This document shows positions 35,201 to 64,000 of a stretch of 64,000 nucleotides of DNA, in pieces. Every line of letters starts with the position of its first letter. Position 1 is the stretch's first letter. A model generated the notes under the pieces. That model was not told the origin of the DNA. It made no database searches and saw only the letters and a program-made list of their open reading frames with translations. This DNA is from Struthio camelus (taxonomy: Eukaryota; Chordata; Aves; Struthioniformes; Struthionidae), in NCBI RefSeq assembly GCF_040807025.1, contig NC_090942.1, positions 205,490,640 to 205,554,639 of the forward strand, in the 5' to 3' direction. Made by a program: the position numbers and the translations under genes.

Positions 35201-37869
35201 AAATATCAAAATAATGAATTCTTTATGAATTGGATGTATTAAATGCACTGTGGCAGCCAGCATTTAAAATAAAAGACTTATTTGGAGGCCTTTGTCTAGC
35301 GGTGTACCCCAGGGGGCAGTACTGGGTCCAGTCTTGTTCAATGTATTCATCAGTGACCTGGAGGAAGGCACAGAGTGCACCCTCAGCAAGTGTGCTGAGG
35401 ATACTAAACTGGGGGGAGTGGCTGACACACCAGAAGGCTGTGCTGCCCTTCAGAGGGACCTGGACAGGCTGGAGAGGTGGGTGGAGAGGAACCTCCTGAA
35501 GGTCAACAAAGGCAAGGGCAGGGTCCTGCCCCTCGGGAGGAATAACCCCAGGCACCAGGACAGGCTGGGGGTTGACCTGCTGGCAAGCAGCTCTGCAGAG
35601 AAGGACCTGGGAGTGCTGGTGGACAAGTTGACCATGAGCCAGCAATGTGCCCTTGTGGCCAAGAAGGCCAATGGGATCCTGGGCTGCATTAGGCAGAGTG
35701 TTGCCAGCAGGTGGAGGGAGGGGATCCTGCCCCTCTCCTCAGCCCTGGGGAGGCCTCCCCTGGACTACTGTGTCCAGTGCTGGGCTCTCCAGTACAAGAG
35801 AGACATGGCACTACCGCAGAGAGTCCAGCAAAGGGCTACCAAGATGATGAGGGGACTGGAGCCTCTCTCCTCTGAAGAAAGGCTGAGGGAGCTGGGCCTG
35901 TTCAGCCTGGAGAAGAGCAGGCTCGGGGAGGGATCCCACCAATGCATGTAAGTATCTGAAGGGAGGGTGTCAAGAGGATGGGGCCAGACTCTTCCCCGTG
36001 GTGCCCAGTGACAGGACAAGAGGCAACGGACACAAACGGAAACGCAGGAAGTTCCACCTGACCATGAGGAAAAACTTCTGTGCTGTGAGGGTGACAGAGC
36101 AGTGGAACAGGTTGCCCAGAGAGGTAGTGGAGTCTCCTTCCCTGGAGATACTTAAAACCTGCCTAGACGCAACTGTGTGCAATGTGCTCTAGATGACCCT
36201 GCATGAGACTAGATGATCTCCAGAGGTCCCTTCCAACCTCAGTCATTCTGTGATTCTGTTTTATATACTGAACATATTTCAACAACTTCTTTCTCCAGCT
36301 AAGAAATCCACAATGCTCCTCAGAGTGTAGAGTCAACTGGATCACTTGATTACCTTTGATAAAGAGTAATTGGACAATACAGTGGGATATAAATGTGAAA
36401 AGAATTTTTATGTTTGTACCAGTAGAGTAATTTATTAAAATAATTTTAAATACATATAATCTGTTAAAGCATTACATAACTTTAAAAGCTTCAAGTATGC
36501 CTTAAGTAATGAGTAGTTCCTTAACAGCAGAAAATAGTATAAAAAGACCCCTCAGATACATCTGTAGTACGCCTTCTCCAGTGAAAATGGGAAACAGTTA
36601 GTAAAGTACTGGAGAGACAGGCTGAAAGCCACATCCATTAAGGGCCTTTGGAATCAAAAAGGAGGATACTTGGAAACCATAAGAACTAAGAGTGAAAAAT
36701 ACCATAGGAGTTGGAAGGAAAGCAATTGGGAAGAGCAATAGGAGCAGTGCAAATAGGGAGCCCCAAAGCTTAATTTCTTGTGTTACATAAAGTAAAGCTG
36801 GCTAATTTGAACTGAGTGATGACAAAACACCCTGTTGCTTTATGTTACCATCATATATCCTGAGGAGAACCACAGTCTCAAAGGTCTTTGTTATCTTTCC
36901 ATATATAATGTTTACCTTAACAGAATACCTCATTTATTGTCATTGCCTTACAAGACCTGGCATATAAATGACAGAATTAAGATTAAACAGGGAAGAGATC
37001 ATTATGAACAGATGTATGTCACATAGTGGGTTGCACCCACAATGGTTTTCACAGATCTGAATAGATGATTGATTTAAAAACTGCTTTTAATTAAACAGTA
37101 GAATGGCTATATGCTGCTGCTAGGGCATCAATAAGGCTTCAGTTTCTGTGTCTTGACATAGCCAGGAGGCTTTTAGTGTGTATGATCTACCTACATATCA
37201 TGCAATGTGTAGGCATGTTAACATACAGTATTGACTGATTAGGGAAGTGAGGGAAGTCAAAAAACAAACAAAAATCAAATACAGAGCCAGATTCTATTCT
37301 CATTTAAACTTGCATAATTGAAATTAAGTTTGATGTAAATGAGGACTAATAGTGCCGTCTGGAAAAAATTGGCCAACAAACTATACTTAATATTTCTCAA
37401 AAAAAAGACTATATTTTGCTTTTATTTTTTAAAAGTAGAGCAATATTAAGTAAAAAATAGAGCAATGCTATCAGATTATATCTCATAATAGTATAAATCA
37501 GCTTGTTATATGAGCAGTCTTAGGGAATGATATTTCTCTTTTTTCTGTCTCCATGTTTGTAACACAAATAGAACTGTCTCTAGCTTTGTTTTTTTTATTT
37601 TTATTTTTAAGTTAGTGTTACAAGGATTTGTAACAGGTAGAGAAAGAGTTATTTTAAATGTCTAAATTACATTGTAGATTTTCTGACTTGCGTTTCAACT
37701 CTTTTGCTTAGGCTTCCAGTTTGTTACATCACAACATGATATATATGAATTGTCCCAGATTCCGCACCATAACTTAAAAAGAATAGCAAGTCTTAGTCCC
37801 TTACCTATAAGAGAAGTGGATTTCACATCACGACCAACTGTAACACCAGTAAATACACCTTTGCTTTGA
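23124..37869 (+). CDS. MFI: Mitochondrial fission factor interactor (C11orf65 homologue), complete coding region
   Basis: Eight exons (23124-23231, 26032-26124, 28116-28169, 29966-30169, 31680-31813, 33558-33728, 33988-34043, 37712-37869) join in frame into a 325-residue protein with GT-AG junctions throughout. The human protein is about 313 residues. Family knowledge: MFI binds MFF on the mitochondrial outer membrane and hinders DRP1 recruitment, limiting fission. In the sequence: an IQ-like helix ([13 protein letters not shown], residues 24-36); a conserved core with [48 protein letters not shown] and [11 protein letters not shown]; a strongly basic helix ([20 protein letters not shown]); then an acidic [20 protein letters not shown] segment. 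The start ATG at 23124 follows a splice acceptor by nine bases and is the first in frame. It lies tail to tail with ATM. The C-terminal 50 residues look the most diverged. Confidence 0.93.
26032..26124 (+). CDS. MFI: MFI second coding exon
   Basis: The acceptor ttctgcag ends at 26031 and the donor gtaagg starts at 26125; 93 bases in phase 0. It encodes [20 protein letters not shown] and then [11 protein letters not shown], matching the block F-x-x-x-K-x-L-I...G-x-P...I-x-P-x-E of the family. Confidence 0.93.
28116..28169 (+). CDS. MFI: MFI third coding exon (54 bases)
   Basis: The acceptor cttgcag ends at 28115 and the donor gtaagt starts at 28170. The 18 codons encode [18 protein letters not shown], which continues the preceding exon in phase 0 and matches the family's LLDAAAG...FRLGG segment. 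The exon is easily missed because it is so short. Confidence 0.93.
29966..30169 (+). CDS. MFI: MFI fourth coding exon
   Basis: The acceptor tctgcag ends at 29965 and the donor gtaagc starts at 30170; 204 bases in phase 0. It encodes [30 protein letters not shown], a variable stretch, and [17 protein letters not shown]. The [13 protein letters not shown] and [11 protein letters not shown] blocks are the best conserved parts of the family. Confidence 0.95.
31094..31411 (-). mobile_element. CR1 internal fragment in MFI intron, antisense
   Basis: Minus-strand reading matches the end of the CR1 ORF2 protein and the adjacent sequence: segments for [32 protein letters not shown] and [13 protein letters not shown] residues. 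It lacks both the 5' part and the last ~150 bases including the terminal octamer, so the copy is broken at both ends. It lies between MFI coding exons 4 and 5. Confidence 0.88.
31680..31813 (+). CDS. MFI: MFI fifth coding exon (basic helix)
   Basis: The acceptor caacag ends at 31679 and the donor gtgagt starts at 31814. It encodes [20 protein letters not shown], then [20 protein letters not shown] and WMKK, ending two bases into a Met codon. The Lys/Arg-rich helix matches the LKRRQ..EKKRK.RKIEWM segment of mammalian MFI. Confidence 0.94.
32570..33330 (-). pseudogene. Decayed PIF/Harbinger transposase in MFI intron
   Basis: Minus-strand frames show family blocks in the correct order, broken by stops and frameshifts. 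From high to low coordinates they are: [13 protein letters not shown] (near 33210); [16 protein letters not shown] (near 33070), aligned to the GAIDGTHI-type first catalytic Asp region; YINPKDYK (near 33000); [17 protein letters not shown] (32902-32960), aligned to the second Asp/HDAR region; a [19 protein letters not shown] segment (near 32830); [10 protein letters not shown] (near 32690), aligned to the E..FG.LKGR block; and [14 protein letters not shown] (32571-32609), aligned to the CC.LHN end. This is inference from remembered family motifs; no alignment was run. No terminal inverted repeats were identified. It is an old DNA transposon, clearly inactive. Confidence 0.7.
33558..33728 (+). 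CDS. MFI: MFI sixth coding exon
   Basis: The acceptor tgttag ends at 33557 and the donor gtaagt starts at 33729. It completes Met and encodes [40 protein letters not shown] and [16 protein letters not shown]. The WEVDE-L-WTN-LN motif is shared with mammalian MFI. It ends two bases into a Glu codon. Confidence 0.93.
33988..34043 (+). CDS. MFI: MFI seventh coding exon (56 bases)
   Basis: The acceptor gcttag ends at 33987 and the donor gtaagt starts at 34044. It completes Glu and encodes [18 protein letters not shown], ending one base into Gly. ATSNSSAN is conserved with mammalian MFI. Together with the previous exon it keeps the frame. Confidence 0.9.
34044..37711 (+). other. MFI: Last MFI intron
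   Basis: Apart from the CR1 copy at 35284-36262, this intron holds AT-rich sequence with short A and T runs. No other exon, RNA gene or repeat family was recognised. Confidence 0.6.
35284..36262 (+). mobile_element. CR1 LINE copy in last MFI intron, sense
   Basis: A 5'-truncated CR1 starting inside the palm domain ([20 protein letters not shown]). It stays open for about 200 codons through [27 protein letters not shown] and [18 protein letters not shown] to [15 protein letters not shown], where a frameshift occurs. It then runs into the CR1 3' end (tgactagatgatctccag-type segment, then cattctgtgattctgt) at 36262. Unlike the copy at 59692 it does not have the frameshift in the FNVFISD region, but it shares the CAED change. 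Confidence 0.95.
37712..37869 (+). CDS. MFI: MFI terminal coding exon
   Basis: The acceptor cttttgcttag ends at 37711. It completes Gly and encodes [40 protein letters not shown] and [11 protein letters not shown], followed by TGA at 37867-37869. Only the first residues (GF-F) and a tyrosine resemble the mammalian tail, so this part evolves fast. The assignment rests on phase, the acceptor and position. Confidence 0.8.
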
Positions 37870-38215
37870 GGAAGAAATTTCTCCAATGGATACAAATTCT
37901 AAATGGTAATTTTGCTACTATTCATTTATATTTTGCTGTACTTCATTGTGGTGTGAAGTCGAGTTACCGTTTCAGCAATAGAAGCTGAGTAAACTCGTAC
38001 TGTCTGATAGATTAAAGCAAACATCAGCTGCTTTATAGTGCAGGTTACTCTGTGAACAAAAAAAAAGTAGCATCTACTTCTGTTCGGTATCCATTTTAGG
38101 GAAGATGCTGCCTAAGGACAGTGTCTGTCCGAAGATTAGCTCTCATTGGTAAGGAGCCATGTAATTCATCATGGATTTCGCCTAACTGAAGTCTGTGTCT
38201 ATAACGCTAAATAAA
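37870..38215 (+). other. MFI: Presumed MFI 3' UTR
   Basis: Non-coding sequence after the stop, ending at the first clear poly(A) signal AATAAA at 38210-38215. A longer UTR cannot be excluded. Confidence 0.55.
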
Positions 38216-38960
38216 AGAGGGATAGAGAACAAGCTTGAGGGCCGTGGGGGTCAGGCAGGTTGAATGCTTGGTTGCCCACGCTGTTCATCATCTAATTTCT
38301 GGCCTCTGTTTTGGACAGCACCAGCTTGCTCTCTCCAAGCAATACACAGCCTTAGTTTGGGAGACATTTTTTTCCAGGAACTCAGTCCAAAAAGAGATAT
38401 GGAAAGGACTGCACCAAGTTTGGCTCCTTCCAACAGGCACAGTCCTCCCACACTGGCCCAGCAGGTTTTCTGTTCTCAAACACCCCGAGATAATCTCCTG
38501 CTACACCCTGTTCATGCAACACGCTGCTCGGCATTATACTAAAAAGCCAGCTGCAGATAGGCTGCAACACAGAATTATTTCAGCAACTGACCAGCTCCCT
38601 CCCCCGCCCCAAAGCAATTATGACCTAAGATACTAATGACATTGGTTAGATACCGGTTCATTATTCTGTCTGATTAGAGTAACTGACTTAATTTTTTAAT
38701 TGTAATTAAGCTGATGTTACTTTCCTATTAAAATTTGCATAATGTTGAGAGTTATCCCAGATATCTTGGCAAACTACATGGAATGAAAATCTTGAACAGA
38801 GGAATAGTGGTTTAGTCCTGAAGTGCTGAACACGAACACAGGTCAAGAGCACTCTTAAGAAAGTCTCTCACACTACAGCATTAAGTTTGGAAAGTGGCAA
38901 TGGGACATGCTCATTTGAGCAAAAGCTCTCCTGTTGGCACATGTTATTTAGGACTTCCAT

Positions 38961-38988
38961 AGCCGGGCGGGGGGGGGGGGGGCCCGCT
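38961..38988 (+). repeat. G14 tract within a GC-rich palindromic context
   Basis: A run of 14 G (38969-38982), preceded by GCCGGGC and followed by CCCGC. It may form a quadruplex and is prone to length error. Confidence 0.85.
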
Positions 38989-40759
38989 GGAGACTGAGCC
39001 TGAGACTGGTGGACTGAAACTGCAACTCTGTATCAAATAATGATTGTGTTGATAAAATTTATGCTATGCTGCCTTCTTGGTAAGAAGTCATACTGCCTCA
39101 AAGAACAGGAAAGCGGGGATGGAAGAGAGGGTGTGGAACATGTATACAGCAAGCTTTAGCTGCTGTACAACTACGTAATTTCACAGTGTCCTTTGAGTGA
39201 CTGCAAACACATTTAATGATTGATGATAATGGCCATTTAATTACAGACTGATCAGTCAAAGGTAAGTTTAGGAATAGAATGACTGGAAGTTTTTTGGGAT
39301 TTTTTTTTCAGATAAATTGGGAGAGATGAGGTATAGCTACCTAATTATTTGCTTCTTTTGATATAGTCTGAAATTTGTATGGAGTGCTTCTGGATAAAGT
39401 TTTCAAAGCCATCATTCTCTCTGCAGTAGCTACAGAGACCTGAGCAACACCTACAACTAAATGCTTTGTCCTCCGATTAAAAATTTATCTCTATGGGAAG
39501 TCTGAAGAATTTTCTGTCACAGATGCAGGTAGTTTTGGGGAAGACTATGTGGAAGTGAAGCTGTTTTTCCTATGGAGTTCCAAAACCTTTTGTGAAAATC
39601 TGACAGATCCTTATCTAGGTGGAAAAAAAATCACATAAAAACAAGAATCTGCTCTCCCTTCACTGAGGTTATATACTGTAAAAGTGCTATGATCATTAAT
39701 AAAAAAAATGGGAAGCATAATGCTACTGGTTCATATGAGGGAGCGGTGAGAACTGAAAAGATGGAAGTCTCTTGGTAAAATTAGATTTAAGATTAAAATA
39801 ATAGGACTTTCAATAATATATATACTTACGTAATAGAAGGGAAAAATACTGAACTTTCCATTGTTAAATGATGTGCCAAAAATCACAGTTTATTTATATA
39901 TGTCAGCTTAAGGAACTGTCATTTTGGCACTTGGGGTGTTGACATGTGACACAACATAATTTTCCAGGTACTAAGAAATTAATCTTGCCCACCAGAGAAA
40001 AATTATTCCATAATGTTGATCAAGACATCATAGGCTGAAGAACATTTCATGCTTGATAGTTGTTCAGCTTTCTACAAAACAAGTTTTGGCTGTGATGCAG
40101 AAGCACAACTAAATTTTAGGAAATGGCTTCAATCCTGCTATGCCACTTACCTAGTTTCCAGAACATAAGCTTTCCAATGCAGAAGTTCAGTCATCTCTGA
40201 TTTTGTAAAAACAAACATGAAGGGGTGCAAAACAGGGCTTTTGGTGAAAAGGTCAGGCTACTAAAAAACGTCTTGTGAATCAAATATTTGTTCTGTATGG
40301 CAAGGTTTTCCTGCACTTGAAGTGCAGAACAGTACTTCGGGAGCAGAGAGGTGACTTAGTTAACTAGTATTCAGGATACATAATCCAGAGGTAGAGTCAA
40401 ACTGAACATACACACCGTCACTGAACACTGGAAGACTTTTGCAGTAATTTGAAAGGTGCAGTCTGTCTCTGCCCCTTCTCCATCCTTTCACATTCTTGCT
40501 GTATAAGTGTATAAGGAGTATGCGCAGCACTTTTTCCGTGCCTTTTTAATCAAAGAAAAGCAATCTTGAACTAAGAGAGAGGAAGGCAGATGAAAACACT
40601 ATATAATGTGTACATTACTGCTTGCAAGAAACATCTTGCAAGAGTAGATGGTCAACATGAACATGGGTGACTGCAAGCAGTTACGCTATGCCATAAATTT
40701 ATCAAGTGGAGAGCAAGTTCTTCACCTAAAAGCAGCTTCAGAATTGCTCTCCTCAGTGT

Positions 40760-41820
40760 CACGTCACCCTTGAGATGTCAGAGAGAGTACAGCATGCGGA
40801 ACAGAGAGCCCTCCTGTGGGCTGCCGAGTAAGCGATGAAAATAGAAATAGTTCTCAGTGATGCTACCAGGGTTGCTTGAGCCCTGACAGAGCATGTCATG
40901 GTCCTGGCAGAAGGCTTGACATAACCTGTCAGCCTTTTAGATAGTGGTGAAAAAGCCATAGCCATACCACTGGTTCTTTTAGCAATGAACAAGAACAGCA
41001 TAGAGGACTGGTTGGGGCTGGACCTGTGCAAATAGGGAGAAGCTTCCTTATATTAAGGATGTGAAGCAGAGATTCCACCCAGTGTTCACTTTCTGAAAGA
41101 AAACCAAAAGATTCAGTCCACTGAATGAGGTAAAATGTTGATACCGGCTTTGAGAAAGAACTAGAGTGCCCCTCTGGGTACACCTCAGTCTGAAAAACAA
41201 AGTGAAAATGGCTTAACCGTAAATGTTTGAAGTTTCGTCATCCTCATATAAAGATTTGATGAAGGCCTGAGGCCAAATATCAGTTGTCCAAAATGGAAAA
41301 ATTGTGTAACACTAGTTAAAATTGCTTGAGCTCTGGCAGAGTTCATGGTAACCACTGTCAAAATGGAGGGAAAAGACTGGGGAAAAGAATTTGTCTGTGA
41401 AGAAAAATAGTATATGGGCAAATTATGCAAATTATCAGATGTCTGCAAGAGAGAGAGTCAACCACTATGACTTGCTGAGCATGCACGTTGCAACACAGCT
41501 CCATCTGAGAAGCTACAGGAAAGATTCAGTGCAACACTGCCTAGGAATCTTTAAAGGATAAAGGAGTGGATAAAGGAGTGTTGCATATTGTGTCTTATTT
41601 GGCAAATTGGGTAGGGAGAGGGCACAGAGAGGAAGAATAGTCATGGATACTGCAAAGAGGGAAATGCAGTGACAGGCATGTGTGTAGTCACTGTGCACCA
41701 CATTTTTATAGCCACACATCCAGCAGTAAGAAAAAGAGGAGGAGAAGGGAAAGCAGTTTTGTGCACCCTTACAGATATTACTGACATTAATCACCATCCA
41801 GCCCAGAATAATGAAGTGTA
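40760..41820 (+). pseudogene. Possible decayed reading frame of unknown origin
   Basis: On the plus strand one frame reads protein-like stretches separated by single stops: MSERVQHAEQRALLWAAE, then IVLSDATRVA, ALTEHVMVLAEGLT, PVSLLDSGEKAIAIPLVLLA and MNKNSIEDWLGLDLCK. A second, similar phrase follows about 450 bases on (LVKIA, ALAEFMVTTVKMEGKDWG, then MHVATQLHLRSYRKDSVQH). The composition is helical and charged and base use differs from the AT-rich surroundings. The family was not recognised. It could be an old transposon protein or a retrocopy, or chance. Confidence 0.25.
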
Positions 41821-44621
41821 AGTATAGTTAGTGTTGATGCACAGGATAGGTGATGAAAGCATGTGCTACATGAACAACGCATTAGTGTTTTCATATAATC
41901 AGGATACAAGTAAGATTTTGAAATGTGGAAGGAACAGAAGCTAAATCCTTCCTTACAGCAGCTCCCAGCTTTTCATTGTGGTTTTGCTCTCCTGCCCTGC
42001 CGCTCTTCAACCTACTTGCTGAAATGATCAATTTTATTTATAAAAAATATTTTAAGTATCATCGTTAAGTGCTAGTATTAGCAAAAATAATTAGTTTCTT
42101 CCTGAGTCCTGTTTCAAGCTACCCATACATTCCACAAGACAACACTGCATTGGCTTACATTAAGTTCACAGGGATGAAAGTAGCAATAAAAAGGCATAAT
42201 AATGTCATCATTTACCAGTCACGTAACTGAATTTCACTAAGCAGATTTTGGAGCCAACTGTTTACAAAGGTATTTTATTGGTCCTTTGTCATTAAAGCAT
42301 TACCACTTGCGCAGGTAAGGAGTAACAGTACAAGGAGTAACACAGAACGTATAACACTGCACTATGCCGTGAAGAGATGAAGCTTAACATTTTAGCACAT
42401 TCTCAGAAATAGCAGTAGTGAATACATTTCATATACTCACAGTTAAACTCACATTTCATAGTAACATAGAGTAGTGACCTAATTAATTCAATTATTGGCA
42501 AAATTATGTGTTTTTACCTGGAAGAACCTTGAAAGTTTTCAGATTCACACTGATGAAGACTCATCCTCATTAGATTTACATAGCGTGTTCCTCACTATGT
42601 GGCCAGTTTAATGTGATTCCTATTCACGAGACATTGTTCTTTGCTGATGGAAAAGTTCAGGCAGACTACATCAGTCAAATTGGTTTATCTGCTAACATTT
42701 AACTTCTGCGGTTCACAACCCTGAGGACATTTGCCCAACAGAAGTTAGATCAGAAACAAGAAATTTCAAATAAAGATGTAGCTGTCTTCAAAAAAACAAA
42801 TTCTGTTAAAAACTTCTCCTTTGCATTATGTCACTTTCCTTAGAAATGATCTTTTCTAAATGTAGATCTTTCAAATTACTAAGGAGCATTCCAAGAAAAA
42901 AATTAATACTATAGAGGCAATTTAACTTGTCTTCACATATTTCTAGCTTACTAATATAGTAAATATTATGTGGGTCTGAAATCCACTTTATCTTCAGTAG
43001 TAGCACTTGTAACAAAACCATTGTCCAGAATAAAAGAGCATTTCCACCCAGGCTTATATTTTTCTCTTCAGACACATGGAAAATCTAGGTGTGTATCTCT
43101 AAAGGATATGTACTTTTAAAACTGAGGAATGAGTGGAACAAAAATAATTAGAAGCATAACCTTTCATAGTTACTATTTTAAAAGCAAGAACTCTTAAAGT
43201 GCTTTTTGTTCAGTCCTTTCCTACTTGTCATTTCTCCCTTTCGTAAATGTCGTTCAGATTTGGCACAGGGAAAGCCAGCTCTGCCTGGTAAGTCTCCTCT
43301 TCAAACAACCCGCTCTTGTATGCCTGGATGAGAGTTCTGCCCAGAGAAAAAGTCAAGATGCACGTTTGGTTCCAAGGATGAACAAAAATTTATGTCAGCT
43401 TCATGAAAATACAAAAGAAAAGACTCATCTTGCTATGTTGACATTAATATACAAAGCAAAGATACAGCATAAAAAATGTAATGAGACTGTACAAATACAA
43501 ATCAGTGAAATGATAATTAGAACAAAAAGTATTCACTTGTACTGCTGTAAAAATGCATAAAGTGTAAACTAGGATGATGCGACAGTATGCTAAATTTTAT
43601 TCATATTTTAAATATAATAATGATTTGGCAAGATTGAAGAATAACAGTGAAACTATTATTTGAGTAGATTCTCTTATTATCTGTATTCATTGACTATCCA
43701 ATTACATTAGGTCTTTTCATTTCATAAGGGGCAATGTCTTCTATAAAACTACGCAATTAGAAAGCAAATTGTGTTCAAAATACAGCTACAGTGTTTCTAA
43801 AAGGTATTTATTCCAGAAACAGAAAGACTATTTGCTTTAGAGGTGCAGATCTGGTATGCTAAACTTCACTGCAGAGTCAAGTCTGTTTTATCATGGAAGT
43901 TTGAGTTAAATGAACTAAGTAATTTTTTACTGTTTTTTATGTTGTTAAAGTAATGTTATAAAAGAAAGCACCAATATAATTTCAATTACAGTGGCAAAAA
44001 GCAGCACTATTTTATGCTTGGCTCAAAGATCATATCTATATAAAGAAGCGTCCATTTAACTAAGCTAAAGACTCCAAGAACCTTCAGTTCATTAAAGGGG
44101 AGGTGTTCTTTTGTTTTCTTCTATATTTTTGTTGAGTATCACTGTAGCATTATCTTTATGGTATAAACTCCCCCCCGACACACACACTTTTGAAATGCAC
44201 TTCAACTAGTTATTTCATGACTTACGGTTTTCAGATCATCCATTCTACACAGTCATGTTACCATGCAGAATTATTATACAAGACTCCAGCTATTTAAGAG
44301 ACAGATAAAAGTAATGAATCAAAGGCTTCAAGAATATTATGCATCTACTTTGCCCAAGCAAAGTCATCAGCCTTGCAGGTCACAAGGAACATCAAAGCAG
44401 TGGTTGGTGTTCTACACTGGATGGTGAACATAACTGTGGAGAAAAAAATGTTCACTTCATAACAAGCTCTTGAAAAATAAAATCCACCTAATATTAATCC
44501 ATATAAACCTTCACAGTTGCCGCTGATGCAATATTTTAATTAGGAAATACCAGTTTGAAATGTTAAGACGCTTTTTGCTTAAAAACAAGTTTCTTATGAA
44601 AACATATTAGATCCTTCCAAG

Positions 44622-63315
<18,694 letters not shown>

Positions 63316-64000
63316 CTTTGAGAAAGCAAGTTTTGGGGGAAAAAAAAAAAAGAGAAAAGCATCAAATAAAAAGATATCTTTTACACATAAGGTAGGCAAT
63401 TTATAAATGTTTTCACTCCCACATATAATTTAATTGCTTGGGCCTATTACACCTTCCGCATCTACGGAGTCATTTACTAGCCACATCGATAGCAGTCAAT
63501 AACCTTAAATCACTTTCTATATTTGAGTAAAGAAGATCACAAACTAGTTTTAAATACCTCAGAGTTTGAGCAATGAAAAATGTAATAAACTGATAAAATT
63601 TAACAAATATTACATAAATACACAGCACATTTCCAGAATTCTTATTTCTAACATCCCCATTTAATCTAAAGTCCCATAGTGCACCCTGGAGGAAACGTTC
63701 AGGTGTTGTGATAACTATCCAATGTTAAACCATTAAATTTTTAGAAGAGAATGCTAGATGGAAACCTGGTTAAAAGTGCTCTGAGAAGATGATGGAGTTC
63801 CAAAGGACTTGCCTCCAGGTGGAAGCTGTGGAAACCTGGTTAAAAGTGCTCTGAGAAGATGATGGAGTTCCAAAGGACTTGCCTCCAGGTGGAAGCTCAG
63901 CTTTCATTCTATAGGAGGACAAGTTTCCAAAATACTTTTAATACACATTAATCCACATTAAAGACGGCAACTCTGACCACGAAATATTGAAGGATATCAG
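63316..64000 (-). other. ATM: ATM intron (5' edge of window on minus strand)
   Basis: Beyond the acceptor at 63316 no further ATM exon was recognised up to the window end. The sequence is AT-rich apart from the 70-bp tandem duplication. Confidence 0.55.
63759..63898. repeat. Perfect 70-bp tandem duplication
   Basis: The sequence from 63759 (TGGAAACCTGG) is repeated exactly from 63829, period 70, the identity ending at CAGGTGGAAGCT. No differences were seen between the copies. It lies upstream of the first visible ATM exon, in an ATM intron. Confidence 0.95.

Larger units (their letters stand above)
38216..44621. other. Region between the convergent MFI and ATM 3' ends
   Basis: About 6.4 kb including the ATM 3' UTR on the minus strand. 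Candidate ATM poly(A) signals (AATAAA on the minus strand) lie at 43807-43812, 43596-43601 and 42274-42279; which is used cannot be told. A G14 run sits at 38969-38982 and a possible decayed reading frame at 40760-41820, listed separately. Nothing else was recognised. Confidence 0.6.

Noticed and set aside
38235..38636. 133-codon plus-strand frame after the MFI poly(A) signal
   Set aside because: Overlapping frames of similar length exist on the other strand and no motif or family similarity was seen.

Overview
The window is vertebrate nuclear DNA, most likely from a bird. It has long introns, GT-AG spliced exons, one CpG island, and several CR1 LINE copies ending in the ATTCTGTG octamer typical of avian and other sauropsid CR1. 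Gene order is POGLUT3 (+), MFI/C11orf65 (+), then ATM (-). This is the order known from mammals around human 11q22.3 read in reverse, so the locus is a conserved synteny block. The species cannot be named from the sequence. No operon, phage, CRISPR array or novel gene system was found.

Layout. (1) 1-9263: the 3' seven coding exons of POGLUT3 (KDELC2), an ER protein O-glucosyltransferase; its first exon lies before the window. Its intron at 771-3005 holds a tRNA-Val(AAC) and, 10-15 bases after it, a CR1 3' fragment. (2) 9264-18600: intergenic DNA with an old CR1 relic and microsatellites. (3) 18600-19310: a CpG island with a YY1-type and GC-box motifs, the likely MFI promoter. (4) 23115-38215: all eight coding exons of MFI (325 residues predicted), with introns carrying CR1 copies and a decayed PIF/Harbinger transposase. 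(5) 38216-44621: the region between the convergent MFI and ATM 3' ends. (6) 44622-64000: the last sixteen coding exons of ATM on the minus strand (733 residues: end of FAT, complete kinase, FATC), with a long CR1 copy inside one intron.

The three genes act in unrelated processes: Notch/fibrillin EGF-repeat glucosylation in the ER, mitochondrial fission control, and DNA double-strand-break signalling. They share a neighbourhood, not a pathway.

The most interesting signals are in the repeats. Three CR1 insertions share a changed catalytic motif (CAED where FADD/YADD is expected), and two of them share the same frameshifts, pointing to mobilisation in trans of a defective CR1 lineage. Others are a tRNA-Val whose genomic sequence continues with CCA next to a CR1 fragment, a relic Harbinger transposase in an MFI intron, and a perfect 70-bp tandem duplication in ATM.
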